From Rhinopithecus roxellana (Eukaryota; Chordata; Mammalia; Primates; Cercopithecidae): a stretch of DNA of 64,000 bases. The stretch spans positions 38,286,069-38,350,068 of the forward strand of contig NC_044552.1 of the NCBI RefSeq assembly GCF_007565055.1, given 5' to 3'. Below are positions 49,801 through 61,481 of this stretch, one piece after another. The translations under genes and the position numbers were made by a program. Under the pieces are notes generated by a model that saw only the letters and a program-made list of their open reading frames with translations, searched no databases and had not been told where the DNA came from. The number at the start of each line of letters is the position of its first letter. Positions within the stretch are counted from its first letter, which is position 1.

Positions 49801-49907
49801 ATGAGTAAGACTTCTGCCTGCTTCAAGATTTGTATAGTAGGACCAGAAGAGATTCTGCAAGCCTGTCTAAACTGTTAACCGTGCTTCTTTGCCTGCTTGT
49901 TTGTCAG
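46891..49907. other. CDC5L intron 8, last 3 kb
   Basis: No Alu or L1. 47040-47540 and 47810-48320 have the flavour of ancient DNA or LTR repeats that I cannot name. Several 60-75 codon frames exist on both strands without coding signature. Confidence 0.35.
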
Positions 49908-50056
49908 GAAGCCCAGAACCTCATGGCCCTCACCAATGTGGACACCCCATTAAAAGGTGGACTTAATACTCCGTTGCATGAGAGTGACTTCTCAGGTGTC
50001 ACTCCACAGCGGCAGGTTGTACAGACTCCAAACACAGTTCTCTCTACTCCATTCAG
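49908..50056 (+). CDS. CDC5L: CDC5L exon 9 (residues 365-414)
   Basis: EAQNLMALTNVDTPLKGGLN, TPLHESDFSGVTPQRQVVQT, PNTVLSTPF. Thr-Pro pairs at T377, T385, T396, T404 and T411; T411 and neighbouring sites are reported CDK-type phosphorylation sites in human CDC5L. Acceptor TTTGTCAG, donor GTATTG (not the best +5). Intron 9 is 50057-53105. Confidence 0.97.
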
Positions 50057-50238
50057 GTATTGTAAATGAACATGTTTTTTTATTTTAGAAAAACTTGAAT
50101 TCAAGGACTTAGCATGTTTGCTTTAGTAATGTTTATGGAGAGTGAATACTTATTGTGTTGAGTTTTCCTCTTTGATTTCTTCTTCACAGTAATAAATAAT
50201 AGTGTCTGGGAAATGGTTAAATACTGTGGAGTGCCTCT

Positions 50239-50406
50239 CCTTTTTTCTTTTTTTAAAGATGGAGTCTCGCTCTGCCACCCAGGCTGAAGTGCAGTAGCAC
50301 GATCTCAGCTTACGGAACCTATCTGCCTCTCGGGTTCAAGCGATTCTCATGCCTCAGCCTCCCAAGTAGCTGGGATTACAGGCGTCTGCCACCACACCTG
50401 TCTAAT
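50239..50406 (-). mobile_element. Partial Alu (3' arm)
   Basis: AAAGATGGAGTCTCGCTCTGC to CCACCACACCTGTCTAATT only; the 5' arm is absent. TGGAGTG flanks both sides (before 50239 and 50407 on). Confidence 0.88.
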
Positions 50407-50770
50407 TGGAGTGTCCTTTTGCAAAACTTTGGATCCTGTCACGTTATTTTTGAATACTTTGTGTTTGATTTTAGAGTAGATTGATTCGTTTTTAATGATT
50501 ACTTTGTGAATTTTATTAAAATTGTAATCCTTTTATGTATTACTTTCCCTTCAGCATTTTATTGTGAAAATTTCAGACATTTAGAAAGGTTGAAAGAATG
50601 TGTGGAAGTTATCAGTATTGAAATGGAGTCACTTAATGTTACATTTTAATGAAAAAGGAAGCCTCATGCTCATATGCCCATGACAGAAATTATTCCAGGG
50701 ATCTTCTGAAAACCACACAAATTCCAGATAAGTTGCTTCTGTGAAGATGTTGCCCTACCAACAGCCAGTA

Positions 50771-51303
50771 CAGGTTGAGCATCCCAAATCTGAAAATCCA
50801 GAATGCTCCAAAATCCAAACTTTTTTTTTTTTTTGAGACGAAGTTTCGCTCTTGTTGCCCAGACTGGAGTGCAGTGGTGTGAACTCGGCTCATCACAACC
50901 TCCGCCTCCTAGGTTCAAGCAATTCTTCTGCCTCGGGCTCCCGAGTAGCTGGGATTACAGTCTTGCGCTGCCACGCCCGGCTAATTTTGTATTTTTAGTA
51001 AAGATGGGGTTTCTCCATGATGGTCAGGCTGGTCTCAAACTCCTGACCTCGGGTAATCCACCCACCTCAGCCTCCCAGAGTGCTGGCATTACAGGTTTGA
51101 GCCACTGCGCCCGGCCAAAATCCAAACTTTTTGAGCACCAACATGACACTCAAGGGAAATGCTCATTGAAACGTTTCAGATTTCAAATTTCCTGATTTGC
51201 CATGCTCAACCAGTAAGTATAATGGAATTATCCCCAAATCCGAAAAAAATCCCATATCTATAACTCTTCTGGTCCCCCATTTCAGGTAAGGGATACTCTT
51301 ATG
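50771..51303 (+). mobile_element. Non-autonomous DNA transposon (mariner/Tigger-type MITE) split by an Alu
   Basis: Starts CAGGTTGAGCATCCCAAATC after a TA, and ends GGTAAGGGATACTC, the diverged inverted end. A second copy is at 55977. The Alu at 50828 sits inside. Confidence 0.72.
50828..51116 (-). mobile_element. Alu (S-type) inserted in the MITE
   Basis: GAGACGAAGTTTCGCTCTTG to GCGCCCGGCC. AAAATCCAAACTTTTT of the MITE is found on both sides (from 50811 and from 51117). Confidence 0.95.
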
Positions 51304-51325
51304 TATACCGGCAATGAAAACAAAT

Positions 51326-51537
51326 GCCACCTCCTGTGATAAGTCCCTGTAACCAATGGTCTTTGTTTCAAAACAGTTTACGTAGACTCCTCCCTTGTAT
51401 CTTTAAAAACTTCTCCTTGCCCCAGCACTCTCAGGTATACCTATGGTCTGTTATAGCACACATATCCCACATTGTAATCCCTTGCTGTTCCCAAATAAAC
51501 TCTTTGTTTTGGAGACCCAGTCTCTCACCTGTTGAAG
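51326..51537 (+). mobile_element. Possible ERV LTR fragment (3' part)
   Basis: CTTTAAAAACTTCTCCTTGC looks like a TATA-type box, CAAATAAACTCTTTG supplies AATAAA 100 bp later, and TTTTGGAGACCCAGTCTCTC is U5-like. Order and spacing fit a class I LTR; its 5' end is unclear. Confidence 0.45.
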
Positions 51538-52036
51538 TTGACAAATGGTAAAGTGAACATCCATATACCTACCACTTAGATTCTAAGATCATTAATATTT
51601 TACTATATTTGCTTTATCGCATATCCATCCACCAATCCATCATATTTTTTAATGAGTTTCCAAGTAACTTGCAGATACCAGTTTGCTTGATCCCTAAACA
51701 CTTCCACATGCGTTAACTGGAATTCAGTATTTCTTTATAACTCTTTTGCTTAGTTTTAAGCTGCTGTTTTTTAAGAAGAATCTTCAAAATACAAATGTTA
51801 TGGAAGCATGTAGTAGTAAAATGGAATTGGAACTTACAGTGGTTGGATATATTTCGGGTTTACTTTGAATTTTAAGTGTTAAGATATGTCCTCCTACTGG
51901 TTATTTAGTAGAGAAAGCACTTCAGGCTATTACAGGTGTCATGACAGCAGAACCAAGAAGCACTGACAACCAGTTGTAGACATTTAACACTTCTTGAGAG
52001 TCTTGTAAGAGAACGTAATACCTCACTTCCTATGTT

Positions 52037-52347
52037 TAGTTGGCCCTCTGTATCTGAGGGTTCCACATTTGTGGATTCAACCAACTGTGGATAGAAAATA
52101 TTCCAAAAACTCAAACAGTACAACAATAAAAAATAACACAAATAAAAACACAATATAACAACTATTTATATAGCATTTACATTGTATTGGGTATTATAAG
52201 TAACCTAGAGATGATTTAAAGTACACGGGAAGATGTGCATACGTTATATGCAAATACGATGCCGTTTTATATCAGGGACTTGAGTATCTGCAGATTTTGG
52301 TCCTGGAACCGATCCACCGATCCCCTGTGAATACTTAGGGACAACTG
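52037..52347 (+). mobile_element. Tigger3-type MITE
   Basis: TAGTTGGCCCTCTGTATCTG at the left and CTTAGGGACAACTG at the right are inverted ends (TTGGCCCT / AGGGACAA), with internal GATTCAACCAACTGTGGAT. TA follows the right end. Confidence 0.82.
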
Positions 52348-53418
<1,071 letters not shown>

Positions 53419-53546
53419 TGATGAAAGGGAATATTTTGGGCTCAAAACCCATCTTTCTTTATGCTTACTAGGTTTGTGAATATTGATGTTTGTTGTTGAT
53501 TTCACTGAAGTTTTCTTCAGCAAGGTGAGGTAGAAAGCTAATTGTA

Positions 53547-53849
53547 GGCCGGGCGCGGTGGCTCAAGCCTGTAATCCCAGCACTTTGGGAGGCCGAGACG
53601 GGCGGATCACGAGGTCAGGAGATCGAGACCATCCTGGCTAACACGGTGAAACCCCGTCTCTACTAAAAATACAAAAAACTAGCCGGGCGAGGTGGCGGGC
53701 GCCTGTAGTCCCAGCTACTCCGGAGGCTGAGGCAGGAGAATGGTGTAAACCTGGGAGGCGGAGCTTGCAGTGAGCTGAGATCCGGCCACTGCACTCCAGC
53801 CTGGGAGACAGAGCCAGACTCCGTCTCAAAAAAAAAAAAAAAAAAAAAA
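53547..53849 (+). mobile_element. AluY of Old World monkey type, young
   Basis: Nearly consensus, with CTCAAGCC, ACTAGCCGGGCGAGGTGGCG and GATCCGGCCACTGC; A24 tail. Perfect 15-bp duplication AGAAAGCTAATTGTA (53532-53546, 53850-53864). Confidence 0.97.
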
Positions 53850-53864
53850 AGAAAGCTAATTGTA

Positions 53865-54894
53865 AAAGTTAAGTTTTGCTTCTGCCCGTGTTATTGCATT
53901 TATTACTTTGCTATTGGGCCTTATTATCTAATGCCACAGAAATCATTGTGAAATTAAAAAAAACAAACTTCTAATTATACTGGCTTGTCTTCAGTTTAAA
54001 ATTAATTCTAACTTCATGTATATATTTAGTTGATTTATATATGTTTCTTAAATTTCAAATTGATATCAACTAAAGCCAACTCTGAATGGATACATAAGAA
54101 TTAAACAGATTAAGAACCTCATGAGTGCAGAGTGTGCATTTGGACATTTGAGGGGATCTAAAGTTGAATATAGATGTCCTTTGTCGTGAGGAAATTTATA
54201 TTCTGGGGAGATTGGCAGTACTAAACTCAGTCCAAAAATAATTGTAATATCAGAACAGAATAAGCCCTTTGAGTAAAGCCAGTGTGCTTAGGGTAGTTAA
54301 AGAAGGGAATAATCACATTTGTTGGGTAACAGGAAAGCCTTATTGGAAGAGGTATGTTCCGAAGGAGGGTGGGGGCTGTCCCAGATGGAGACTACAGTGT
54401 GACTAAGCACAGAGGATGTTTTAGACATGGCAACTCATATGTTCTTCACACCTGGTACATGTAAGTACTGAGGATGGACTGGAAAACCTCTGGGTACCAG
54501 GAGGGTTTTTTGGGAACCAGGACTCTACTTTCTTTCGTCTGCATGGGATTTAGTATTTTCATTAACAATAAACATATACATACAAATTAAGTATTTTTCA
54601 GAGTGGGTTTTATTAGTCCAAGGACAGACTAACTTTTGAACCTGTTCTTTTCATTTACTGTTAACTTTCGATGTTAGAAATGTGTTCCCTCAAATGAAAA
54701 TTATAGTGGTCTTTTTTTCTGCCCTGGCCTCAAACCTCCTGTTGGAATATCCCAGAGTATCTTCAGTGATCACAAGTGAAAGTTTTTGATTGGTCTTAAT
54801 GTTGGGAAGAAGAGGGGATAGAAAATAAACAAAACCCTTGTCTTAGCTCTGAAGTCAGGATTATTTTTCTAGAATTAATATTAGGCTGATTTTT
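53865..54894. other. CDC5L intron 10, middle
   Basis: Nothing assigned. Confidence 0.4.
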
Positions 54895-55135
54895 TTTGAG
54901 ACTTTTTTTCTCTTTCTGTAATTTTTAATTTTTGTAGATACGTAGTGGGTGTATATGTTTATGGGGTACATGAGATATCTTGATACAGGCATGCATGTGT
55001 AATAATCACACCATGGAAAATGGGGTATGCATCCCCTCAAGCATTTAACCTTTGTGTTAGAAACCATCCAATTATTCTCTTAGTTATTTTAAATTGTACA
55101 GTTATTTTGACTAGACTGTTGTGCTATCAACTTTT
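54895..55135 (-). mobile_element. L1 3' end, antisense
   Basis: TGTAATTTTTAATTTTTGTAG, TTATGGGGTACATGAGATAT, ATTTTAAATTGTACAGTTAT: the reverse of the L1 3' UTR also seen at 18485. It ends 70 bp before exon 11. Confidence 0.88.
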
Positions 55136-55205
55136 AAGAGACTTATAAAATTCTGGTTGAATATTCAATATGCATGAATTGAGAAGGACCACTTCTTTTC
55201 TACAG

Positions 55206-55370
55206 GAAAGAGAATCTCGAGAACATCTCCGTTTAGGGTTGTTGGGCCTTCCTGCCCCTAAGAATGATTTTGAAATTGTTCTACCAGAAAATGCCGAGAA
55301 GGAGCTGGAAGAACGTGAAGTAGATGATACTTACATTGAAGATGCTGCCGATGTGGATGCTCGAAAGCAG
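55206..55370 (+). CDS. CDC5L: CDC5L exon 11 (residues 469-523)
   Basis: ERESREHLRLGLLGLPAPKN, DFEIVLPENAEKELEEREVD, DTYIEDAADVDARKQ. Start of the conserved C-terminal part. Acceptor TTTTCTACAG, donor GTGGGT. Intron 11 is 55371-56893. Confidence 0.97.
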
Positions 55371-55719
55371 GTGGGTAACTGTACTGAAAGAAGCATGAGT
55401 TCGGCTGAATGTGTCAGTAGGCTCGAAGAATGAAGAACAGCCATTAAATGTCTCAAGATTTCTACCTAGTTCTTTTTAATATTGAAAAAACTTCTGAAGT
55501 AAATAATTTATGTCATTAATAATGTATCCTCACATAATTAATATACTTACAATATTTTGATGGACATTCTTAAATATATATATATGGAAATTTAAATACA
55601 TTTTGTCAAATTCATTATGCTTCTCTAAAATACACATAGGTAGTCTTTTAGACATTGCTTCAATCTAGCAAAGAAAAGATGTTATTGGTTAGTCTTGAAA
55701 ACAAATACATCTTGGTTTC

Positions 55720-55830
55720 TGAGTGGTGCGATGGTACGAGCCTGTAGTCTCAGCTATTGAGGAGGCTAAGGTGGGAGGGTCCTTTGGGCCCAGGAGTTTG
55801 AATCCAGTCCGGGGAACATAGTAAGACATG
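55720..55830 (+). mobile_element. Old Alu-like fragment
   Basis: GAGCCTGTAGTCTCAGCTAT ... CCCAGGAGTTTGAATCCAGT; one partial arm, heavily diverged. Confidence 0.65.
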
Positions 55831-55976
55831 TATCTAAACTAGAGTTGGAAATTTAGATAGAGTATGTCAGAATAATATTAGTAACACTTTGTAGTAATAT
55901 ATCTTATACGTAATTACTTTCTCATTTGCACATAACAGCACAGTGATATAAACAGGATTAGTATTACAGGTTGAAC

Positions 55977-56173
55977 ATTGCTAATCCAAAAATCCAACAT
56001 CTGAAATGCTCCAAAATTCAAAACTTTTTGAGTGCTGACCTGATGCTCAAAAGAAATGCTCATTGAAGCTTTTTGAATTAGAGTTAGTATAATGCAGATG
56101 TTCCAGAATCTGAAAAAATCAGAAATCCAAGATACTCTGGTCCCAGATATTTCTAATAAGGAATACTCAACAA
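55977..56173 (+). mobile_element. MITE, same family as 50771
   Basis: TA then CAGGTTGAACATTGCTAATC, through TGCTCAAAAGAAATGCTCAT, to GGAATACTCAAC. Uninterrupted copy of about 197 bp. Confidence 0.75.
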
Positions 56174-56893
56174 GCTCAGATGAATTCAGGTCTCATGGTC
56201 TCAACTTTCTCAGGTCTAATGGTGGGTAAGTGGTGAATCCTAAGCTAGTACTGATATTATATGACCCTTTCAGTAAGTCTTGCTGCAGTCCATTGCTGAA
56301 TGATTTTAGGTACCTTTAATCTCAGGCGATTGGAGTGAGAATGACATCAATGGAAATAATATTTTAGAGGGGACCGATATGAATGTGCTTTTCAGTGGGG
56401 AACAGAGGATGATACTTTCTGTGTTTAGTTCTCAGCTACTTTGAGTTACATTTACTCCTTCAGAAATGGCGTGAAATTTTAATGTGTTATCGCACATTAT
56501 TCATAAGAATCAGGAAACTGCATTTTTTGGCTGGCTTTTTGAATTAAAAGTCAGTAATTTTGGAGTGAAAGGGAAGAAAGAGTTGTGTCGTGGGAGTCTC
56601 TTTGGAGTTTAGGTTTTCCATTTAGATGAGAAGTTTGTTGTGTGATGGATGGATCCATGCAAATTTGGAGAATGCACTAGTAGACATTGGAAGCTCTTAG
56701 TTTCTATTAAAATGAGAGTGAATAGACTGATTCATTTCTGTTGCCTTAGCGTTGCCTTTCTACAAACTTAAACCGATTTCTAAACTTTAGCTATTGAACA
56801 CACATGATCTTACATACCAAAGTGTTTTTAGCTTTATTGAGAGATATCAAATATGCTATAGCTGCAATAAAGGATATAAAAATCATTTTTTAG
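56174..56893. other. CDC5L intron 11, last part
   Basis: Unique sequence without recognised repeat. Confidence 0.4.
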
Positions 56894-56974
56894 GCCATAC
56901 GAGATGCAGAGCGTGTAAAGGAAATGAAACGAATGCATAAAGCTGTCCAGAAAGATCTGCCAAGACCATCAGAA
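56894..56974 (+). CDS. CDC5L: CDC5L exon 12 (residues 524-550)
   Basis: AIRDAERVKEMKRMHKAVQK then DLPRPSE. A short, helix-prone 81-nt exon, in phase on both sides. Acceptor CATTTTTTAG, donor GTAAGT. Intron 12 (288 bp) is the shortest and has no repeat. Confidence 0.97.
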
Positions 56975-57262
56975 GTAAGTGTTAGAATTTCTGGTTTAGG
57001 AAGTTTTAAGTTTCTTTTTATATGATTGCTGCTTTTTACATCATTCATAAAGACTATAAAACAAAATTTCATCTACTTTCTGGAATATAGCAAAGTAATT
57101 CTCAAACCCAATCTTTCAAATGTTTCACTAGTACCAGAATTTAGAAGGAAAAAAGTAGAAATTGCTTTTGAAAATGTAAAACTGCTATTCGTGCTACATT
57201 CGTAACAATATTAATATATTGCAGTGATATGTTTGGTAATTGTATTTGTTTTAACATTTTAG

Positions 57263-57505
57263 GTAAATGAAACTATTCTAAGACCCTTAAATGTAGAACC
57301 GCCTTTAACAGATTTACAGAAAAGTGAAGAACTAATCAAAAAAGAAATGATCACAATGCTTCATTATGACCTTCTACATCACCCTTATGAACCATCTGGA
57401 AATAAAAAAGGCAAAACTGTAGGGTTTGGTACCAATAATTCAGAGCACATTACCTATCTGGAACATAATCCTTATGAAAAGTTCTCCAAAGAAGAGCTGA
57501 AAAAG
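57263..57505 (+). CDS. CDC5L: CDC5L exon 13 (residues 551-631)
   Basis: VNETILRPLNVEPPLTDLQK, SEELIKKEMITMLHYDLLHH, PYEPSGNKKGKTVGFGTNNS, ending EHITYLEHNPYEKFSKEELK and K. Acceptor AACATTTTAG, donor GTATGA. Intron 13 is 57506-60478. Confidence 0.97.
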
Positions 57506-59239
57506 GTATGATTGAGCTGGACTATTTCTTCTTGAGATTTAGTTATTTGTTAGGTGGTGTGTATCATGGACAAATAATGAACTTATTTTTCCCCATTGGT
57601 ATTCATAAACAACTGAAATATATGATTAGGAGATACATGTTTAGATTGTTATGAAGGAGACATACTTTAAATACCTCCATCCCCCATGTTCAGTGTGATA
57701 GACCTTTATCAAATAAACATCTGCAGGGTGTTTTTGGTTCATGGGTATTAATGGCTTGGTTGATACTTGTTACAGTTGCCATTTTCTGTATTCAGCTTTG
57801 CTATCCCTGAATAAAAATTAGATGCCTTTAGTACCTAAACCTCACTTATTTAGAATAATATGAAGAGGTGAGAAAGACTAATATAAACATGTTTATAGAT
57901 TAAACCTTTTTACCTGTTGAAAAAAAGGAAGTATTTTTTTTACTGACGATATTCCCCTCACATGATTTCCCCCTACTCTTTTGGATAAGGACATGAAGAC
58001 ATGATTTCTTGTATGAAGTCTATGTCTGGTCTTTTCTTCTATACGCATTTTATTCCTTCTGTTTTGACAGAGCAAACAACTGTGATTGTAAATAAAAATC
58101 TCCATAATTGTATAAGAAGATACAGTGAGTCTCATAGTTGGAAGCAGAGTGGTCATTAGTTTAAAAGTCTTTTTTTCTTTAGCCTTCAGCCCTGAGGAGC
58201 AGTGATAGACCCATGGATTTGGAATGAGCTGCTGCATACTTAGGATGAAACAAACAAGATTCTTACAAACTCTCCTGTCTTCTCTCTTGCATTTTTCCTC
58301 TTTTTTCCCTTCTCACAATTTCTTACTTTGTATTTTCTGTATTGCGTAACTAATACATATTTATTATAGGATTTTTAGAAAATAGAGAAAGGAAGGAGGG
58401 TTTCAATTTATATTTCAACAACTTGTCCCTGATTTCAGAGTAACTTTGAGTCACTCATTTTTTAGTAAGTGCAATAGGGAAACTGACATCTGTTGAGTTG
58501 TCTCCTCTGTTGAGCACATGTAATCATTGAACTGGGATTGAGAATCAGGCTACGAAATTGATACTTGCACAGTTTCCTCTTTTTAAAGTGAAAATATGAG
58601 GGGAAGAGGAATTTAGGAAATAAATTTTCCTAAATTATATGTATGGAAACCTGAAACAAGGATCACGTTGTTGCTTTTGGAGATTCTGTAGAGGATAAAC
58701 CCTAACACAGTTTTTGAAAAATAATAATTCTAAGTATTCGTTTGTAATTGTTTGAAACAAAGTAGCTTAAATATTCTCTCATATTTTATTTATCTGTGTA
58801 TATTTCTCTGTGTTCCAAAAAGAATTTGAAGCAGCTATTTACTTAGCAGATTATTTATGGATAGTTTAAAGATAACTTACCCATATTCTCTCCTAAGATC
58901 TGAACTTGTAAATTTTTATTGTGTACAGTTTCAGAGTGAAATAGCATTTCTCTTTTAATAAAGTGTCAGATTTTCTTTTTCTTTAATATACTTTCTTTAA
59001 GGTATGTTAAAATTGATTTGTTTCCATTATTTCCCTTAAGAGTTATTGTTTAAGTGTCCATTTTTCTCCTATAGAGATGATTTTCCATTTCTTTGTTAAC
59101 ATTGTTTATTGATCATTTCTCTTGATTTTATAGATTTTGATATGTTTATTTTTATTATTACTAGAAAGATTGAAAGCCTTCTGTGGTTCCCACAGTTTTT
59201 CATAAGCAGTGAAGCAAAGGGCTGGGAAAAAATTCATAT
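57506..59239. other. CDC5L intron 13, first part
   Basis: 1.7 kb without Alu or LINE that I can see. A 114-codon minus-strand frame at 57893-58237 has no support. Confidence 0.4.
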
Positions 59240-59500
59240 GCTTATGGAATTCTTTGTGTCTGGCATTGGGCTAGGCTCTATAGTATATTGTTCACTTAAT
59301 CCTAATAACAAACACGTCTGATCTAAGGTCAGCATCATAATTGCTTGGAAAGGTATTTTTCAGCTTTCCAAGCTGAAAAAGCCTGAGAAATGGGCTCAGA
59401 TAAATTAAGCAAGCTCAGAGAGCTGCTTAAATGGTGAAGCTGTGATCTGAACCCAGGCCTGTCCAGCTTTCCCTCTCATTCTGTCATTTTACACTATTTT
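59240..59500 (-). repeat. MIR, antisense
   Basis: GTCTGGCATTGGGCTAGGCT ... GTGATCTGAACCCAGGCCTG in reverse MIR order. It contains an 11-bp inverted repeat TTTTTCAGCTT / AAGCTGAAAAA (59356-59366, 59370-59380). Confidence 0.7.
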
Positions 59501-59603
59501 CTTTAGTAGTGAACTAAGCTGGTTTATGATCTGTCATCTGATTCGTGCCCCAGTTTCATTTTCTGGCAATGTCAGGGGCATTCCTTCAGGATGAGAAAAA
59601 AGC

Positions 59604-59701
59604 TACGTGACAAAAAGACGCCTAGCTCCTCTTTACCATCACGTGAGGTCCTGCACGTACGGCGGAGTGGGAGAGTGGAAGGCGCACGCCCATTGGTGCC
59701 G
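59604..59701. promoter_or_regulatory. CpG cluster with TCACGTGA in intron 13
   Basis: Nine CpGs in under 100 bp of otherwise CpG-poor intron, outside any repeat I can name. It includes TACGTGA, the perfect palindrome TCACGTGA (59639-59646; USF/TFE/MITF-type E-box), CACGTACGG and an inverted CCAAT (ATTGG). Function is inferred only. Confidence 0.45.
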
Positions 59702-60235
59702 TTTGTATTCTGCCTCATCTGCCTGCTAACGATGTGGTCCTAACAAGTTGTTGAATCTCTATGAGCCTTAGTTTCATTAGCGTTTTTTTTTTTTTTTTTT
59801 TTTTTGAGACCGAGTCTCGCTCTGTTGTACAGGCTGGAGTGCAGTGGCGTGATCCCAGCTCACTGCAACCTCCACCTCCTGGGTTCAAGTGATTCTTGTG
59901 CCTCAGCTTCCCAAGTAGCTAGGATTACAGGCGTGTGCCACCACACCCTGCTAATTTTTGTATTTTTAGTAGACACGAAATTTTGCTGTGTTAGCCAGGC
60001 TGTCTTGAACTCCTGGCCTCTTTATCTGCCCACCTCAGCCTCCTAAAGGGCTAGGATTACAGGATTGAGCCACTATGCCCGGCCTAATTTCATTAGCTTT
60101 TAAATGAGGTTAATATTGGCTAATTTGTAAGGTGATTGTGATCTTTGGATATAATGTAGGTAAAACTTTTAAACCTAGTTTCTCACACACAATAGGTACC
60201 TGAGAAATGATAACTGCTGTTATAGTGAGTGAAAG
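59702..60235 (+). repeat. MIR split by an Alu
   Basis: GATGTGGTCCTAACAAGTTG and TGAGCCTTAGTTTCATTAGC lie before, and TTTTAAATGAGGTTAATATT and CACACAATAGGTACCTGAG after, the Alu at 59782; together they follow MIR order. Confidence 0.72.
59782..60087 (-). mobile_element. Alu (S-type) inserted in MIR
   Basis: T23 then GAGACCGAGTCTCGCTCTGTT to ATGCCCGGCC; duplication TTTCATTAGC at 59772-59781 and 60088-60097. Confidence 0.95.
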
Positions 60236-60478
60236 CAAAGGATGTTTATACTTTCGAGGAAACATGGATGCTTGACTTTTAAAAAGCAGTCTGCATTGAC
60301 TGAAAGGCTTCTGAGGCTGTTTTTCCTAGGTATTGTTATCCCCCCTTCCAAAAAACAACCGATCACATCTCCTTGGCTTTGGCTCAAGGAAGGAGGGAAA
60401 AAGTTAGTCTTCTAAAGCTCTCTGGATATGGCAAGTGTTTGTAGTACTTAAACTTACTGTAATTATTATTGTAAACAG

Positions 60479-60676
60479 GCCCAGGATGTTTTGGTGCAAG
60501 AGATGGAAGTGGTTAAACAAGGAATGAGCCATGGAGAACTCTCAAGTGAAGCCTATAACCAGGTGTGGGAAGAATGCTACAGTCAAGTTTTATATCTTCC
60601 TGGGCAGAGCCGCTACACACGGGCCAATCTGGCTAGTAAAAAGGACAGAATTGAATCACTTGAAAAGAGGCTCGAG
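60479..60676 (+). CDS. CDC5L: CDC5L exon 14 (residues 632-697), last exon in the window
   Basis: AQDVLVQEMEVVKQGMSHGE, LSSEAYNQVWEECYSQVLYL, PGQSRYTRANLASKKDRIES, LEKRLE. Acceptor TTGTAAACAG has almost no pyrimidine tract; donor GTTGGT has T at +3. Reading through would add VGILSEF and a stop at 60698-60700. The remaining coding exons lie past 64000. Confidence 0.96.
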
Positions 60677-60828
60677 GTTGGTATCCTTTCAGAATTTTAA
60701 TTTTAAATGTACTTTGATTGAGGTAATGAACCAAATAATGCCACTGGAGACAATCTCAGAAAAATACACCTGAGGTGCTTATTGCCTTTTTAGTTCTTGG
60801 AGAAAAGTACATTTAAGTGTTGAATTTT

Positions 60829-61128
60829 GGCCGGGCGCGGTGGCTCAAGCCTGTAATCCCAGCACTTTGGGAGGCCGAGACGGGCGGATCACGAGGTCAG
60901 GAGATCGAGACCATCCTGGCTAACACTGTGAAACCCCGTCTCTACTAAAAATACAAAAACTAGCCGGGCGAGGTGGCGGGCGCCTGTAGTCCCAGCTGCT
61001 CGGGAGGCTGAGGCAGGAGAATGGCGTAAACCTGGGAGGCGGAGCTTGCAGTGAGCTGAGATCTGGCCACTGCACTCCAGTCCGGGCGACAGAGTGAGAC
61101 TCCGCCTCAAAAAAAAAAAAAAAAAAAA
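60829..61128 (+). mobile_element. AluY of Old World monkey type, young
   Basis: Near-consensus copy with ACTAGCCGGGCGAGGTGGCG. Target AAGTGTTGAATTTT (60815-60828) returns at 61129-61142 with one change. Confidence 0.96.
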
Positions 61129-61187
61129 AAGTGTTGGATTTTTCTTGGCCTTGTTCGTTGTTTTTGTTTATTTTATTGTATTTTATT

Positions 61188-61481
61188 TTATTTTTTTTGA
61201 GACAGAGTCTCGCTCTGTTGCCCAGGCTGGGAGTGCAGTGGTGGGATCTCGGCTCACTGCAAGCTCCGCCTCCCGGGTTTACGCCATTCTCCTGCCTCAG
61301 TCTCCCGAGTAGCTGGGACTACAGGCGCCCGCCACCTCGCCCGGCTAGTTTTTTGTATTTTTTAGTAGAGAGGGGGTTTCACGGGGTTAGCCAGGATGGT
61401 CTCGATCTCCTGACCTCGTGATCCGCCCCTCTCGGCCTCCCAAAGTGCTGGGATTACAGGCTTGAGCCACCGCGCCCGGCC
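61188..61481 (-). mobile_element. AluY of Old World monkey type, inverted to the previous
   Basis: GAGACAGAGTCTCGCTCTGTT through CTCGCCCGGCTAGTTTTTTG to GCGCCCGGCC, only 59 bp after the plus-strand copy. TTTATTTTATTTTTTT occurs on both sides. Confidence 0.95.

Larger units (their letters stand above)
50550..51780. mobile_element. Old LINE-like sequence hosting nested insertions
   Basis: 50550-50768 (ATTGTGAAAATTTCAGACAT) and 51540-51780 (GTGAACATCCATATACCTAC, TCCCTAAACACTTCCACATG) look like one old repeat split by the elements between them. Family is uncertain. Confidence 0.5.

Noticed and set aside
55206..55433. Exon 11 extended past 55370 to the in-frame stop
   Set aside because: GTGGGT at 55371 and exact phase with exon 12 identify the true exon end.
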